Part shown: piece after piece, positions 23,501-36,200 of the stretch
Layout: every line of letters starts with the position of its first letter
Numbering within the stretch: the first letter of the stretch is position 1
Origin: Formicarius rufipectus
Lineage: Eukaryota; Chordata; Aves; Passeriformes; Formicariidae
Reading direction: 5' to 3'
NCBI GenBank assembly: GCA_013399695.1
Contig: VXAU01002257.1
Coordinates: forward strand, 1 to 64,000
Length of the DNA stretch: 64,000 bases
Position numbers and translations under genes: made by a program
Notes under the pieces: model-generated
What the model was told of the DNA's origin: nothing
Seen by the model: the letters and a program-made list of their open reading frames with translations, nothing else
Databases searched by the model: none

Positions 23501-25322
23501 TAGTGAATGGGCATTGGGAGAACAGACAGGGACTAATGTGATCATTAAGTTGACTCTATGCTAAATTTATTCAGTAGTGGAACTCAATTTTTCCCCAAGG
23601 TTAAAAAATGATAATTCAGGAGTGCAGAGAGTTGTAGGTCACACTGATGTGAATCCCTGTCCCATTCCATTCCCCAACACAAAGCCTTTGGGGATAGTAA
23701 CTATATCTATATTTAATAATAGTGCATTGCACAATTAGAACTGCAGGAATTTCTGCTTACTATCATAATTTTAAAATACATGTATCTGTTGTTATGGGAA
23801 ATTTTGTCATATAGAATGGTCAGATTACAAAGATGGGTCTGGTGAAACCTGCCGTGTCTGTAGCTCAGGACAATGGGAAAATACTTTGGGAGGAATGTCA
23901 ACATTTTGGAGCTGTTCCCATTTTACCCTATTCATTGTTAGTTTTTCTGAGGTATTTTGCTTTTAATGGTTGAAGCTGGAGGGTGTTGATGGACATGGAG
24001 CCTGTGAACTTCAGCTGTTGATATAAGATTAGTGATCTTTGTGCCTGTCTTTCTATTTGAACCCATGAATAACAGATCAGATGAGGGAAATGCAGTAGTG
24101 TCAAGCCTAGGCAGCCCCAACCTGGCTGAGCTCAAAGGAAAGAGAACAGCAGGAGATTAACAATAATTTTTCCTTTTTTTTTTTTTTTCTCTCAGCTTGT
24201 GGATTTTTTTGGGGGGGAGAATCTTCTTTTTTTCCCTGTGGGTCAGTCAGCAGCACATCAGCTTCAGCTTTGGCGTGTCAACCAGCTGTGGTTCACATAC
24301 CCTGCAAGGGAAATGCTTGCCATGATGCAGCTGTGTACTGATCCCACACCTAAAACCGAAGAACACATCTGTTACAAGAAAGCTCTCTTACTGGTATGGC
24401 ACCTGGCCACAACCTCTGCAAAGAGGAGCAGAAGGAATAACAGGAGTTTGGAGACTCCCTAGCGTTCAGTGTTGTAGTTCAGGATCCACCAAAGCTTGAG
24501 AGAATTGCTTAGTGCCTCCCAAGGATAGAGAGGGGAAACTTTACATCATGGGGCTTGAAAAACCAGAGGGGAAGAGGAGATGTGGCAGGTGAGCTTCCTC
24601 CTCCAGAGATGTTCTCCTGAAAACTGGTTTTTACTCAGTGTTGGTAAAAGGGAGAAGTGCTGCTGGCAAATGCGAGAGGTGATGTACTGGTGGTAACTTG
24701 GATGTACTTGGTGATGAGACCTGGAAAAGAAAAACTTGTGGATGTGACCAAAAGTGGAAATAAACAGGAGAGAGTTGTTGGCCATGGAGTTTCCCAGAGT
24801 GGGATTGTGTGCAGAGCCTCTAATAGCCATCTCTGCAGCAGAAGCCACTGTGCTCTCTTGCCATGTCACCTTTTGGTCCTTGGCTGATGACTCTGGCACT
24901 TCTGTAGGAGAGAAGCCCCCATCTGCTGTGGGGTGAGAGCCAATCAGCAGCTCAGCCTTTCCAGCCTTGGCTGCCTCTGCAGGCGTGGGACTGCTGGGCT
25001 CAGGAGCTGCTTCGTTGGGGAAACAGGGTTTTAATGTAGGGGGGGTTTGTAAGCTAACAAGATTATGGCAATGGTGCACCTGATTCATGTTGCTAATTTA
25101 TTGCATCATGAAAATGGCTCTGTGAAACCCCAGCCTTGTGCTGAGCTGTGAGGGCAGACTGCAGAGAGCAAGGAGCATCTAAAAAAGCTGCTCAGAGAGC
25201 TCTCAAGTCCTTCCAAAATGTATAAACTCAGAAAGCATTCACAGGTAGAGAACACAAGGCTATTGCTGCACTGGCTGAGGTTTGATTAGCAGGGTACAAC
25301 TGGCGTGGGAAACTTCCAAAAG
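17591..25322. other. Long intronic stretch, no gene seen
   Basis: Nearly 8 kb without a recognised repeat. Noted within it: an isolated N at 18730; CNE-like text at about 18000-18260; an ATATTCATGAATAT palindrome at 21286-21299; a C-run (eight C, T, five C) at 22355-22368; a T-run at about 24174-24188 followed by seven or more G at about 24208; and a GC-richer segment at 24546-25088 open for 180 codons on the minus strand. None has splice or domain support. Confidence 0.5.
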
Positions 25323-25342
25323 GATCTTAGAGGTCTTTTCCA
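25323..25342 (+). mobile_element. Probable scrap of a CR1 3' end
   Basis: The 20-mer GATCTTAGAGGTCTTTTCCA matches the 3' UTR wording of one CR1 subfamily (compare the copy at 42797, GATTTTAGAGGTCTTTTCCA). Flanks do not clearly continue the match, so this is either a heavily decayed copy or a lucky word. Confidence 0.4.
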
Positions 25343-27820
25343 GAAAGAAACAGCGAAGGAGAAAATCTACAAGCATCTGTTTGATAAAACATAATCCAAC
25401 TGTGGTAATGAGATCCCAGTAGGACAAGTTCTGGGTTTTTTTTTAATCTGCCTCCAACCAAGGTTGATATACAGTAAGGCATCATTGCTCCAAGAAGGGA
25501 AATGGAATATTTAATAAAGATCAGGGTAAAAAAAAAAAAGGCAATTTAATTTTGAATTTAGGAGTGTACCAAAATGTAAATTGGTTTTAATGTTTCTTGC
25601 CTCTGTATTCTGCTACTGGTGAGAAGATTTTGGCCTTTGTTTTGTTTGTTTGTTGTCAGTTTGGTTGTTTTTTGAGTAGCTGAATGTTTTCTTTAATGCT
25701 CTGTAACCAGACTTTGTCTGTCCAAAAGTGTTTCTCACTGTGAGGGCTGTTTGAATCCCATTGTTAATATACAAAGGCAGATCACGTGGCAAGTTTTTGT
25801 TAATCACTAGTTGGTGGATGTTGTTTTACAATTTAAAAACAGAAAGATCATAGAGTTTTGCAAACACTGTAGAAGGTGGGTCTGATCAACTTAGGTTACT
25901 GGTGTTTGAAGTCACTAGAAATACCAGAATTCCAGCCCACGCCAGTTGAGCTGCTTGGGAAGCAACAGGCACTGGACATCTGGAAGTGGGACCTCACACA
26001 AGTAGAGAAGCAAATCCCTGAGGAGGCAAAGTGGGTAAAGCTTTTAGAAATTTTAGAAATTCAGCAGTGATATTTCTTGTGCTTTTTGTTCTCTTCGTGT
26101 GTCTCGTGAATTCACTTCTGCTCTGGGAATCAGATTCTTTTGACAATAGTTTTGCAGTCAACACTTTGGAATTGTGAAGGAGTAAATTACTTCAGTGGGA
26201 AAACTGGCTGCAGTTGGGAGGCAGCTGCAGGAGACACAAGGAGCCAGCAGGACTGAGAGAGGTGTCACTGTGCTTTGTGCCTGCAACCCCAGCACCTCAG
26301 CCCGTGGGGTACAGCCAGGTTTTGTGAGCCAGGTAGTGACAACAGTCAGTGCTCAGACTGAGACTGGAAATAAAACCCAGGGCTCGGCAAGGAGGGTGTT
26401 TGCCCTGGGTGGCTGCTGTTGTGCCACAGGCACAGGCTGCTGGGAGCAGAAGGGTTGGCTGGGCTGCTGATGGAGCAGTGCAGGGATGTGATGTGCTCTG
26501 GGGTTGCCTCCCTGGTCAGCCAAACTGGAGGGCAAGGTGTTTGCTCTTTCCAAAATTTATCCTTATTCTTCTGATCTAAATCTAGAAGGCTGGATATAAG
26601 GGGAGTTCATCAGCAATCAAAAAAACCTAAAACCAACCAACCAAAACCCCACCAATATTTGCTCCTCAGCTACAAATCTCCTGTGAAAACAAAAATCCAA
26701 AACAAGAGGAAGATGGGTCAGGCAGCTGCATTTTTAACTCAGATATTTATTTATTTATTTATTCCACATGTGAGTATTCCATGCTAGGAAATGAAGTTGT
26801 TTCATTTTCAACTATGATTTGATAATACAGTGAATCCATCTGGAGGCATTCACTGCTGCTGTAAGGCTGCCACAGCCATGTGCTCAACAGCACTGCTCTG
26901 GCATAAAATCATTATGCTGGTTCACTTTCTAAAACCTTGTCATATTAGGTGTTACCTCTCTGCACCTCACTAATTTTATGCTGGATTAAAGGTTGTCTAC
27001 TGTAGCAGAGCCAGCTCAAAGCCAACAGAAACGTTGTGTATGGTGTTCTGGCTCCTTCAGCTGAAAGGCTGTGCTGAGTCCATCAGAGTCAGTCGAATTT
27101 ATGCCACTGATGGATCCAGATGTTCACAAAGCCTTTCCTAGAGTGTGTTGTTTGGCTGTAGGCATGCTCTGGAGAGTCAGGAAGGCCCAGGGAGCTGAGG
27201 CACACCCTTCCGAAAATGCTTAAAGTGACCTAACTCATGTTGATAACATGAATTGTGCTTTTATGAACTGACCGAGTTAGGGCTGAGCAGGAAGAAAGGC
27301 ATTAACCTGTAAAAAGTCTATCCACGGGAGAGTAAATACGTAAGAGTTGTGTAACAATCTTAATTCTAGACTTTTATGACTTTTGAATGCAGTGGCAGCC
27401 CTAAAAAAGACTTTTAAACCTGTTGTTATATGCAGAGTATTACTGCATTACATCCCAGGAACTAAATGATGTAATTGGTAGCTCAGAGAGCTTATCTTTC
27501 TGAAAACGTACAGGAGATAGAGATGGCTGAATAAAACTCGTTTTGATTGCTGAAGGAGACATTTTGCAACGCTTGTGTTTGGAAGTGGTCTCACCAATAT
27601 TTGTCCCCTCCCTCCCTCTGTCTTTAATGTCGTGGCATGCCTTTATAGCAAAGCCTGTTTATATGTAAATAGATCCTTGTTGGAGAAATGGGCTTAAGTC
27701 GACACTCAGCAGCCTTCCTGGGGCTTGCAGGTTTTACAGGCCAATAAAACCCCCTATCTGGGTATGCTGCAGATAGATTTGTTTGAGTGGCATATTTGTA
27801 ATATTTCGGTCCTTGAAAAT
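25343..27820. other. Intronic DNA with simple repeats, no gene seen
   Basis: Contains a GTTTGTTTG stretch at about 25640-25672, a GC-richer segment at 26190-26540 without recognisable coding content, an A/C tract at about 26618-26655 (AAACCTAAAACCAACCAACC) and an (ATTT)n microsatellite at 26745-26763. The remainder looks unique. Confidence 0.55.
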
Positions 27821-28414
27821 TGCCATGGTTTAACCCCAGCCAGCAACTGAGCCCCGCAGAGCCGCTCGCTCGCTCCCCCACCGGTCGGCTGGGGGAGAGA
27901 ATCAGAAGAGTAAAGTGAGACAGCTCGTGGACTGAGATAAGCACAGTTTAACAGGGAAATCAAAAGCTGCCCACACAAGCAAAGCAAAACAAGCAGTTCA
28001 TTGGCTGCTTCCCGTGGGCAGGCAGGTGTTCAGCCATCTCCGGGAAGGCAGAGTCCCATCACATGTCATGTTGCTTGGAAAGCCAAACATCCTCCCTCCT
28101 GACATCCCCTCCATCACCCTCATTCGCAGAGCTGTACATGCTGAGCATGATGCCATCTGGTCTGGGATATCCCCTTGGCCAGCTGGGGTCAGCTGTCCCA
28201 GCTGTGTCCCCTCCCAGCTCCCTGTGCACTCCTGCCCTCCTCACTGGTGGGGTGGGATGAGGAGCAGCAATGACCTTGGCTCTGTGTAAACCCTTCTCAA
28301 CAATAACTAAAACATTCCTGTGTCATCAACAGTTTCCAACCCTAATCCAAAGCACAGGATTCCAAACCAGGAATTACAAAGAAAATTTGCTCTATCCCAG
28401 TCAAAACCAGCACA
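27821..28414 (-). mobile_element. Solo LTR of an avian endogenous retrovirus
   Basis: A 594-bp element on the minus strand. Read in its own direction it starts TGTGCTGGTTTTGACTGGGA and ends CTGGGGTTAAACCATGGCA, so it keeps TG...CA termini. Internal landmarks of this common avian LTR family are visible: CTGACCCCAGCTGGCCAAGG, GATGGCATCATGCTCAGCAT, GCTTATCTCAGTCCACGAG and GGGGGAGCGAGCGAGCGGC. The TATA region that normally follows the CATGCTCAG word is degraded (AGCATGTACAGC). No gag, pol or env sequence flanks it, so it is a solo LTR left by recombination. Flanks GAAAAT (left) and GAAACA (right) agree at four of six bases, a weak target-site duplication. I believe the family is ERVL-related but cannot confirm the class. 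It is antisense to MACROD2. Confidence 0.85.
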
Positions 28415-31240
28415 GAAACATTGATGTCTCTTCCCACCCTTTCAATATGGGCAGCATCTCCATGGGAAAATGGTCCTACAGTAGGGTAGGTTCAGTGAAG
28501 CCTGTTGCTGCAGTTGTGGTGGCATCAGGAGTATGATTTTCTTGCACAGGTGGTCACTGGCTTCAACATTTCAAGGACTGCATCTTGGGCCAGGCTCAGG
28601 CTTTTATGTATCTGAGTTGAAATTAGATAAGCGATGACTGAGGCACCTCTGCTTAAAGTATTTATTTCAGGGGATGGTTTTTGTGTGCTCTTCCTGTAGG
28701 GTTTCCAAACACCCAACGAGTTTGTTCTGTTTATTATGTGTCTATTAAGGTGTTTTGACAAAACCTTAGCTGTCTGTCCTTATATTTTGAGTGAATATAG
28801 ACCAAAGCATACATTCATGTGGTATGTATAATCCACACTCAACTTCTTTTCCTCCTCAGTTTTTCTCTCTATCAGGAGAGAACTGAGTATATTGGGAGGG
28901 ATTGAAAATCATATTTGCTGTGGCAGAACTACCTCTGTGTATCCAGTTTATGTGGATGAACTGGTGCTGACAAAAAGGCAGCTCCAGTACAATGTTTCAG
29001 TGGTGCCAGCAACTGAGGAGAGCACATTAGACACAGCCACTGACAGTCCCACGTGTGACAGAGTTGACTTCACCCCCACAGCAGGGACAGCTACAGAGGA
29101 TAATGTGCCATGCTGTTACTGTTTGAGGAGATCACACTTTCTGCTACACAGAAGCCAACTTTGTAAACCCTGAGCACTTCAAAGCCTGGACAGAGCAAAT
29201 TCCATGTGGGGCAAGTCCTGGGAATGCCACCCTGCTGCACACTCAGGCATTTTGTTGCAGATCCTGCAGCCCGTTCCATTTTGGCCAAGGTCTGGGGTCC
29301 CTCTCTGAGTGCTGTATTGCCCTTCAGCACTAGACATGGGGCACAACCTGTAAAATATACTGCCAGTCTCGATCACGTATGGATCTTTTCCCTTCCTGAC
29401 TTACACAGTAATAAGTTGCTTTTATTGTTGCTTTTATCTTTTTTCTTTTTTTTAAGGGCAAAGAGTTGCCTTATTCTAGTTTATGATGACAAAACTCAAT
29501 GAATTTATGCTGTTTCTCTTAATAATTCATGGCCTGGGCTTGGGATTTATACCATTATGTATGGATTTCATTGTGAAATGTAGGATCTAGGTTGTGGTGA
29601 CAAGTATTGCCTAGCAGGTTTTTTTTTGTGGAGTAAATTTTATTTGTTTGTTAGTTTCCTTTTTTTTCATCTAAGTAATTAGAAATAGGGTAGGTTAAAT
29701 GTTGTCGTTTTTTCCCCCTTGAAATTCAAAAGAATGGACCTTCCTGCTCTTCATGAAGTGAGTTATTTGGCACTGGAAAAAAAATTGATATTGCTCTGGA
29801 ACTTCAGTTCTTCCATTATTAAAACTACCTTTGAAAATTAGAAATTATATTGAGAAAAAATTAATCTTACTTTTATGTACAGCTGTCTATGAAATTTGTA
29901 CTGATGTGCATGTGTCTCTTTTGGAGGTAGTTAATTCATGATAATAAGGAAACATAGGGAAAATTCTGGGCTGGGCCATTGCTTTTAGCATTTGGAAGCC
30001 TACCTTTGCAGACCAGTCTGTAAAGGTCTAGGCAGGAGCTCATTCTTGAGCTCATTCTTTGAGGCTCATTCTTGGCATAACCAACATGTGGAGAGAAAAA
30101 AACATAACATGCACTCTAGGAAGTTCCAACTGTTCTGGAGTAACAGTGGTTAATAAAGGATTTCAGCAACTTTGGTGCTGTAAGAGTTAAGCTGGATTTG
30201 TGTATCTCCAGGAGTGAAGTGGTCACAAAATGCCTGAGCAAGGTGTGGCTCGTGTATGTTCAGTGTGACTTGAAAATTCTGACAAGTATAAAAGACTCTG
30301 GCTTGCAGAATTTCACAGTAGGTAATGCTGCTTTAAGAGTAAACATTTTTGGTAGTTAAAACAGAGAAGTGACTTTAGCTCATAGTGAAGTTTGCACAAG
30401 GAAACAAGTACAACTTGAAGCAAGTCATCTTTTCCCTTACATGCTTCTAATAATGCTGCTTTTTGGGAATTTCCTAAAAATGTAAATTGGGCATGGACCC
30501 TTTCCTTCCGCCTTCCCTTATTTGTCCACACAACTATATGTAATGAGGAACATTATTTTGCAGGAAGGGTTAGTATTTTATGAAGTAGGTTTGCTACTTG
30601 TCTGTTTTTGGAGTTTCCACATTAAAATAAAACACTGATAAATTTATGATTTATAGTGTCTGCAACTGCAGCCAAATGTTTTCTGAAACTCTTTGATCTG
30701 ACACATAAAACTTAGAGTAGCACTTGTATCCTCGTTGCTTTTTCTCTCTTGCCCTCCATCATCCCCCAGTTTTCCTTAACTGGGCATAATATTCCAGTTG
30801 TCAGACAAGGTTTTTCTGTAGATGACAAGCCACTGCAGGTGTCCTTCACTGTCCTGAGTGATGTCCTGGAAGTTTTGAGAGCTTGAGACCCCATGAAGGG
30901 GTATTGCAGCTGCAGGGATGGACAGGAGGGGAAAGGACTACGTATGGATTTTCTCTGAGTCTCTTTATGGAGCTGGACACTTTCTATTCCTTATCATAAC
31001 TGAAGGACCTACTGGTTTTAATAGAGTAAAACATATTAGTGATGGTATTAATTGTAGGTGAAGTGGCAGCCAAAATCTTGAACTGTATTAAAGTGGGTTT
31101 AGCTTAATCTGTGTATTTTAATGTTCTGCTTTTTAGTTCATAAAGAATTTATGGGTTGTCTGGACTGACCCCAGCAGCTGAAGAGACAAAATCAGTTGTA
31201 GCTGATACTTTTTTATTGCTGGTGTATTTAAGATTGCTGC
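28415..31240. other. Intronic DNA, no gene seen
   Basis: No repeat family recognised. Small features: near-tandem GCTCATTCTTGAG words (three copies) at about 30036-30075, T-runs at 29439-29454 and 29620-29628. Short open frames only. Confidence 0.55.
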
Positions 31241-31969
31241 TTAAAGACCAGGAGCCCACTGAAGAGGTATTGTTAGCCGTTGTGATTTGAGGTAGGCACG
31301 TTTTGTCAAGGTTTTTAGACACTGGTTTTTGAAGGAATAATTTGAAGGAGAGAAACAAGACAACCTTGTGCTTCCCTTGCTGGTAGTCAACCAAATCACC
31401 TCAAATATATTGCCTGTACAGCTTAAACCACAGTATTTTGATGTGTCATTAGTCAATATGCCGCTATTTTTACGAGTGGTGCTTACTGTTAGAACGCTTG
31501 TAAAAGACAACATTTTCTTCTTGAGGAGAAAATCCAAAACCTTGAGCAGTGCTCTCCATCCTCTGGCCACGGGACTCAGTGTGCTGAAGCCAGGGTTGCT
31601 GTCACAGCAGCCCATGTGCCAGGGAAGGCAAGGGCTGATGTTGCTTGAGGTGTATGGACTGAGAAAGGTCAAGGACTGCTGCTCTGTGACATGTTCGAGC
31701 TGTTTCTCTTGTTTATTGTTAGAACAGCTCGAAACCTGACTGAGGAAGTTGCATGTGTTGGTCTCCCTGTTTTCTGTTTGCTTCCACTTGCTATTTTTGC
31801 TCCATCTGTCCAGGGCAGTGTGTGCCCCCTTCACTGAGCTGAAGATAAAAGTCTTGAAGCTCCAGAGAGAGTCTCCTGCTTTATTTCTGTCACCAAGTAG
31901 ACCAGGAAGGCTGGTGCTGCAATCGCCCTTCCAGCCCTGCCTGGGTATTGTTGAGAAAACGAGCAGCAT
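31241..31969 (-). other. Unexplained 242-codon minus-strand open frame
   Basis: ATG-initiated and stop-free for 729 nt on the minus strand, not low complexity, no domain recognised, rich in Ser, Thr, Lys and Leu. A 123-codon plus-strand frame overlaps it, which suggests a locally stop-poor composition rather than coding. The frame is antisense to MACROD2 and has no visible promoter. Inside it lies an 11-bp inverted repeat (TTCGAGCTGTT at 31694-31704 with its complement at 31733-31743, 28-nt loop). I leave it as a curiosity, not a gene. Confidence 0.25.
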
Positions 31970-32971
31970 TGTTTATTGACCGAATAATGGACTGGAAAAG
32001 AGTCATGGGATGGAGAAGTTGATAGCCTTTGGAAGTTATGGATTAAAAATCAATTAGCAAATGAGAAATGAATACAAAGAATAAAAAAAAGCCATTCTCT
32101 TGATGAAAGAAGTTAACTGTAGTATTAAGGGGAGCAGTGTCAGGACCAGTTTTGCTCCATATATTTAACAGCATTTCCAGCACTGCTGTAAAGAGGGTTA
32201 TAATTTGCTGATGTCTCAGAATGACTGACATTATATATAAACTTCAAAGACTTTAGATAAAAATTGCAGAATCCACAATGGAATCATGTAAATGACTAAA
32301 CCATGCCTGGGTTCCTAATTAGTTGTAACTCCTTGGGGAAAAATTTTCTGAAAGTAATTTTGGATGACTTCTTGGAAACAGTGCTGGCTGGAAAGGCAAA
32401 TCAAATGCTCAGCTGGGTGATATGTTCTTTAGGGAGACAGAGAATGTGAATGCTGCTATCAGATGGAACAGTGAGTTACCAAAAAGATACAGCAGAAGTA
32501 GTAGAGACTTGTCAAATATTTAAAATATTATGAATATTGGTGTATTTGATAAGTTCATGAGTATGAAACACATGTATGCAACACACCTCTTTTGTCATAA
32601 AGCAAGATCTTTGGGTTGGCAGAGCTGTTCACTGTGCAAGCATCAAGTCTTTGCTAAAACCTCCTGCAGCAGCACATTGGGAAGAAGCAATTGGAGACCA
32701 GGGAAAGAGAGGCTGCACAAGAGAAGGGAGGAGGCTGCTTGGTGGCTGGAGCAAACCCCACAAGGATAAGGAGGGTCTGTAGTTCCATTTATGGCTAGTG
32801 TGATACATCTTCCTTGTTGCCTATTTGGCAATTGCTGTTGTTCTGCTGCAATTCATTATTTTCAACAGATTTTTAGCTTATTGGGGAAAAAACCCCAAAG
32901 CTGCACCTCTTGTCAGCTTGTCTGTAATTTTCTCTGTAGTTGTGCGGAGAGTTTGTTGAAGAGCCTCTGAA
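31970..32971. other. Intronic DNA, no gene seen
   Basis: Unique-looking AT-rich sequence followed by a slightly GC-richer part at 32580-32830. No repeat family or exon recognised. Confidence 0.5.
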
Positions 32972-33290
32972 GGGCCACGCTGGGTCAGGCCAAACATCAG
33001 CCTCAGCGCCCTGCCTTGGCTGAGAGCTGATGCTCAGTGAGGAGTGTAAGGACAGGGAAAGGATTTAATGGCACACAGGGACTTTCTGATCCACAAATTT
33101 TATCTTCCCTCATTGGCTTTTTCTCAGGTGAATTCACAATATTGGCTTTTCAACTCCCCTAAACTTGTGTCGCTTGTGTGGCACCTGCACTGCTTTATGT
33201 GAGGAAGCATTTCCTTTTGAACTTTCAGCTCCCTGGTTTCATGGGATATCCCCTATTTTTGTTGTCCATCCCCAAATTTGAGTTGAAGGA
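32972..33290 (+). mobile_element. Old interspersed repeat of a sauropsid family
   Basis: GGGCCACGCTGGGTCAGGCC at the start, GCTCAGTGAGGAGTGTAAGG in the middle and TTATGTGAGGAAGCATTTCC then TTTCATGGGATATCCCCTA near the end appear in the order I know from an abundant bird/turtle repeat family. Divergence is high, with parts missing in the middle. The orientation given is that of those phrases. I am not certain of its database name, so none is given. It has no coding capacity. Confidence 0.6.
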
Positions 33291-36200
33291 ACCTTAGTTC
33301 TTACTGTTGTAATGAAATGCAGTGTTGCTGTGTGCCACAGTATAGTAACACAGTTTTATTATGTTGGGTATTTCGTTGTAGTGTGCTTTGCTGATGGGTA
33401 AAGGGGACAATACACATGTTTTAGCTAAAGAGATTTTTGTTGTTCTTTTTTTAACTTCAGCTGTTTATTTTTTTAATATAGAATTAAGAGTCTTGATAAT
33501 CTGTTGAGTTTAATGTAGTTCTACTTAGTGCTATATTGCAAATGATTTAGCATTGTAATTCAAGGCTACAGTCGGTTATTATCCAAATATATTTCTTTTT
33601 TTGCAACTGTCTTGACTATAACAGTAATTTTTGAATATTGCTTGGTTCTTGAACTTGATGGTTAATAATGTCAGCTTTTAGGGAAATAAACACTGTGTCT
33701 CCATCTACTGGAAAAATACACGAAGGGACCTACGCATTTTGCCCATATGTAATCTCCTCTTTGCTAGCTAATGTGGCAAGATTTTAGCAAACATGGGTGG
33801 GAGGTCTGTTAGATGTGGGTGGTGCATGAATGAGTCCCAGGAAGAGAGGGGAGAGAGGAACAGAAAGGAATGGAGAAGACACTCCTTCCAAAGAACAATG
33901 TGCAAAAGGTCAGAGAAAATGCGGTAATGCCTATAGGAACAACAATAAAATGCCTTAACTAGTTGAAGGAGCATTTAAAGGACTGGGGAAACAGATGGTG
34001 CATAAGTTAAAACTGTACAGGAGCAACTTACCTTCTGCAGCAATTTCAGCAAGACAGTTATTTCCGTGGTTGTTACTCTCTCATTCAATCACAACATGCA
34101 ATTACTATAGCGAACCTTCTGTCACATTGCACACGTTTTCACACTTGTCAGAGGAAAAGTCATAGATTAAACAATATGGTTTAGAGTACTGTTTAGTTAT
34201 GAATTTCATAACTGTGTTTCAATGCAAGACAGAAGCGTTCTGTTGGAGCAGACCTCAGCAAGAACCAGGGGAGTGTTCTTGGGGAGAAAAAGAAGCAGCT
34301 TTGGCCATACAGGTCCCATTACCACAAATGGAAACTTATTCCTGTTAGTGCCTTTGCATCAGGCTGGAAACACAAGCAGTTAGAGCCCCATCCTGGAGTC
34401 ACTGCATGTGCAGAGCACTCTGAAATCAGTGGGTGCTTGAGAAACCACAGAAAGAAGAATTGGGCTCTTAAAAGCAAAGGGGAAATGTTAGTGTAATATT
34501 ATACAGTCTTTACCGTAGCAGATGGTACAGAACCTTTCAGTTGTTTCTTAACTCTCTTCAAGATATTTGAAAGGAAGAAACTGTAAAACCATTTAACCAC
34601 GTTAAACCTTTACCATCTTCAGATGCAAGTTTTTAATTTCATTCATTTTCCTTCCTGCTTTGAGATTTCTTTTGGTGTGGGTTAGTTTTTTGTTGGGTTG
34701 TTTTTCTGTTTGGTCTTTTATTGGTTTTCTGCCCTCACTGTGGTCTGTATTTGTTCTCTAGAGCTGGTGTTTATTTGCCATACACATAGCTGTAGCTAGA
34801 TCTATCTATCTTATATCTATTTACCTCTCTCTCTATGTATATATATATATACTGCTTTTGTCTCTCATGCTAAATAGTTTGCATAAATGATAAAGTATTA
34901 GTAATGCAAGTGGTTGTTCCTTGTAACGTTTCTTGAATAACAATGTGCCTCTGGTATAGACCTTTTCATGTCTGTCTTTGCTTTAAAAAAAAAATTCAAA
35001 GCAACAGCACAAGGATCTCAATATGCCTTTTTTTTTTCCCTTAAAAAATGAAAAGGGCATCTGGGGGTAACTCAACCAGAAAAGACAGGAAAATCAAAGT
35101 GATAACTGTGTTTTTTCTGTTCCATTTTGATTAGGCTCTGCAGTTTTCTTCTTTTGGGAAATATGTATTTAAAAAAAGAGACATCATTGTGCCTTTTTTC
35201 TACTTCTGTTGTTTCTGCTATTTAAAAAAATATACCTACTAGTTATTTCCATGCTAAACATTTGAAAATAGGAAGAATTTGACAATGTATTAACTGTTAC
35301 TTGAATCCAATACAAAAACCTGCCTGGATCATTATATTAAACAGGAGGACATGGAAAATTAAAGTCGCACTTCCATTTAAAATTGTTAACCTTGTATTTT
35401 TGCAGCAGCACCTCTCGAGAGAAGGAATAAATGTGTGTAAGAGAATGAAAGCCGCAAGAACTTGCAGAAAATAGGCATATTTTTTCAGATTTTGGTTTGT
35501 TGGGTTTTTTCTTTCTACTTTTCCCATATGTGTGGTGGCCTTTCTTGCATTGACACTGAAGCTTTATTGAGACAAATCCTGACACATTTACTGGTGCCAA
35601 GTGAAGCATTATGCAGATTCACTCCACTTGATAGAAACACTGTTGGGGTTACTCAGGATGAGGATATGTGTCAGAACCCGCAAACCTGGTTTGGTCTCTC
35701 TTCAGGACTCCTCATTTTCTGAGTGCCCTGTTGACTACAGTGCCACTGCTTTTTCCAAAACCCTTTTTTCACTGTGCTTCTTTCTGAACCAACCACATTG
35801 TACCAGGAATGAGGTCAGAGTTGCTGACCCATTTTTTTGGCAATACTGGTGCAGCTGAACTTGTTTATTTGTATCATTCAACAGCAGTTTCAAAGAGGAA
35901 AATCAGTGGGTATGGGATTTGGATTGCAGTTGAGGCTGAGGGTTTCTTGCTGCCTGCAATGGCTCTGAGTCAAGCCGCAGATGGTGGCGAGTTTCCTGTA
36001 GCTGCTGCTCTCCTTGCACAGGCATTCCAGCAATGCTGAGAGCAAGGCAGGGGCCTTAGGAAAAATGGTAAAGTGGATCTGAGAGCAGATGTGCCCCAGC
36101 TGTGAGGGAAGTGATAATGGAAGCAGTGAATTTGGGATGGGGTGGATGGCAGCAATCTGTCATCGGGAGGGAGCGTGCGGAAGGACGGAAAGGGAAAAAC

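Noticed and set aside
24546..25088. A 180-codon minus-strand open frame with a protein-like Ala/Pro/Glu-rich part
   Set aside because: Overlapping plus-strand frames are also open, no splice sites or domain are visible, and the GC-richer local composition explains the lack of stops.
25876..26070. A 64-codon plus-strand frame with a soluble-protein look (KWDLTQVEKQIPEEAKWVKLL)
   Set aside because: No acceptor or donor at its ends and no recognised family; too short to separate from chance.
28014..28289. Overlapping open frames of 61 to 91 codons on both strands
   Set aside because: They lie inside the solo LTR and do not code for a retroviral protein.
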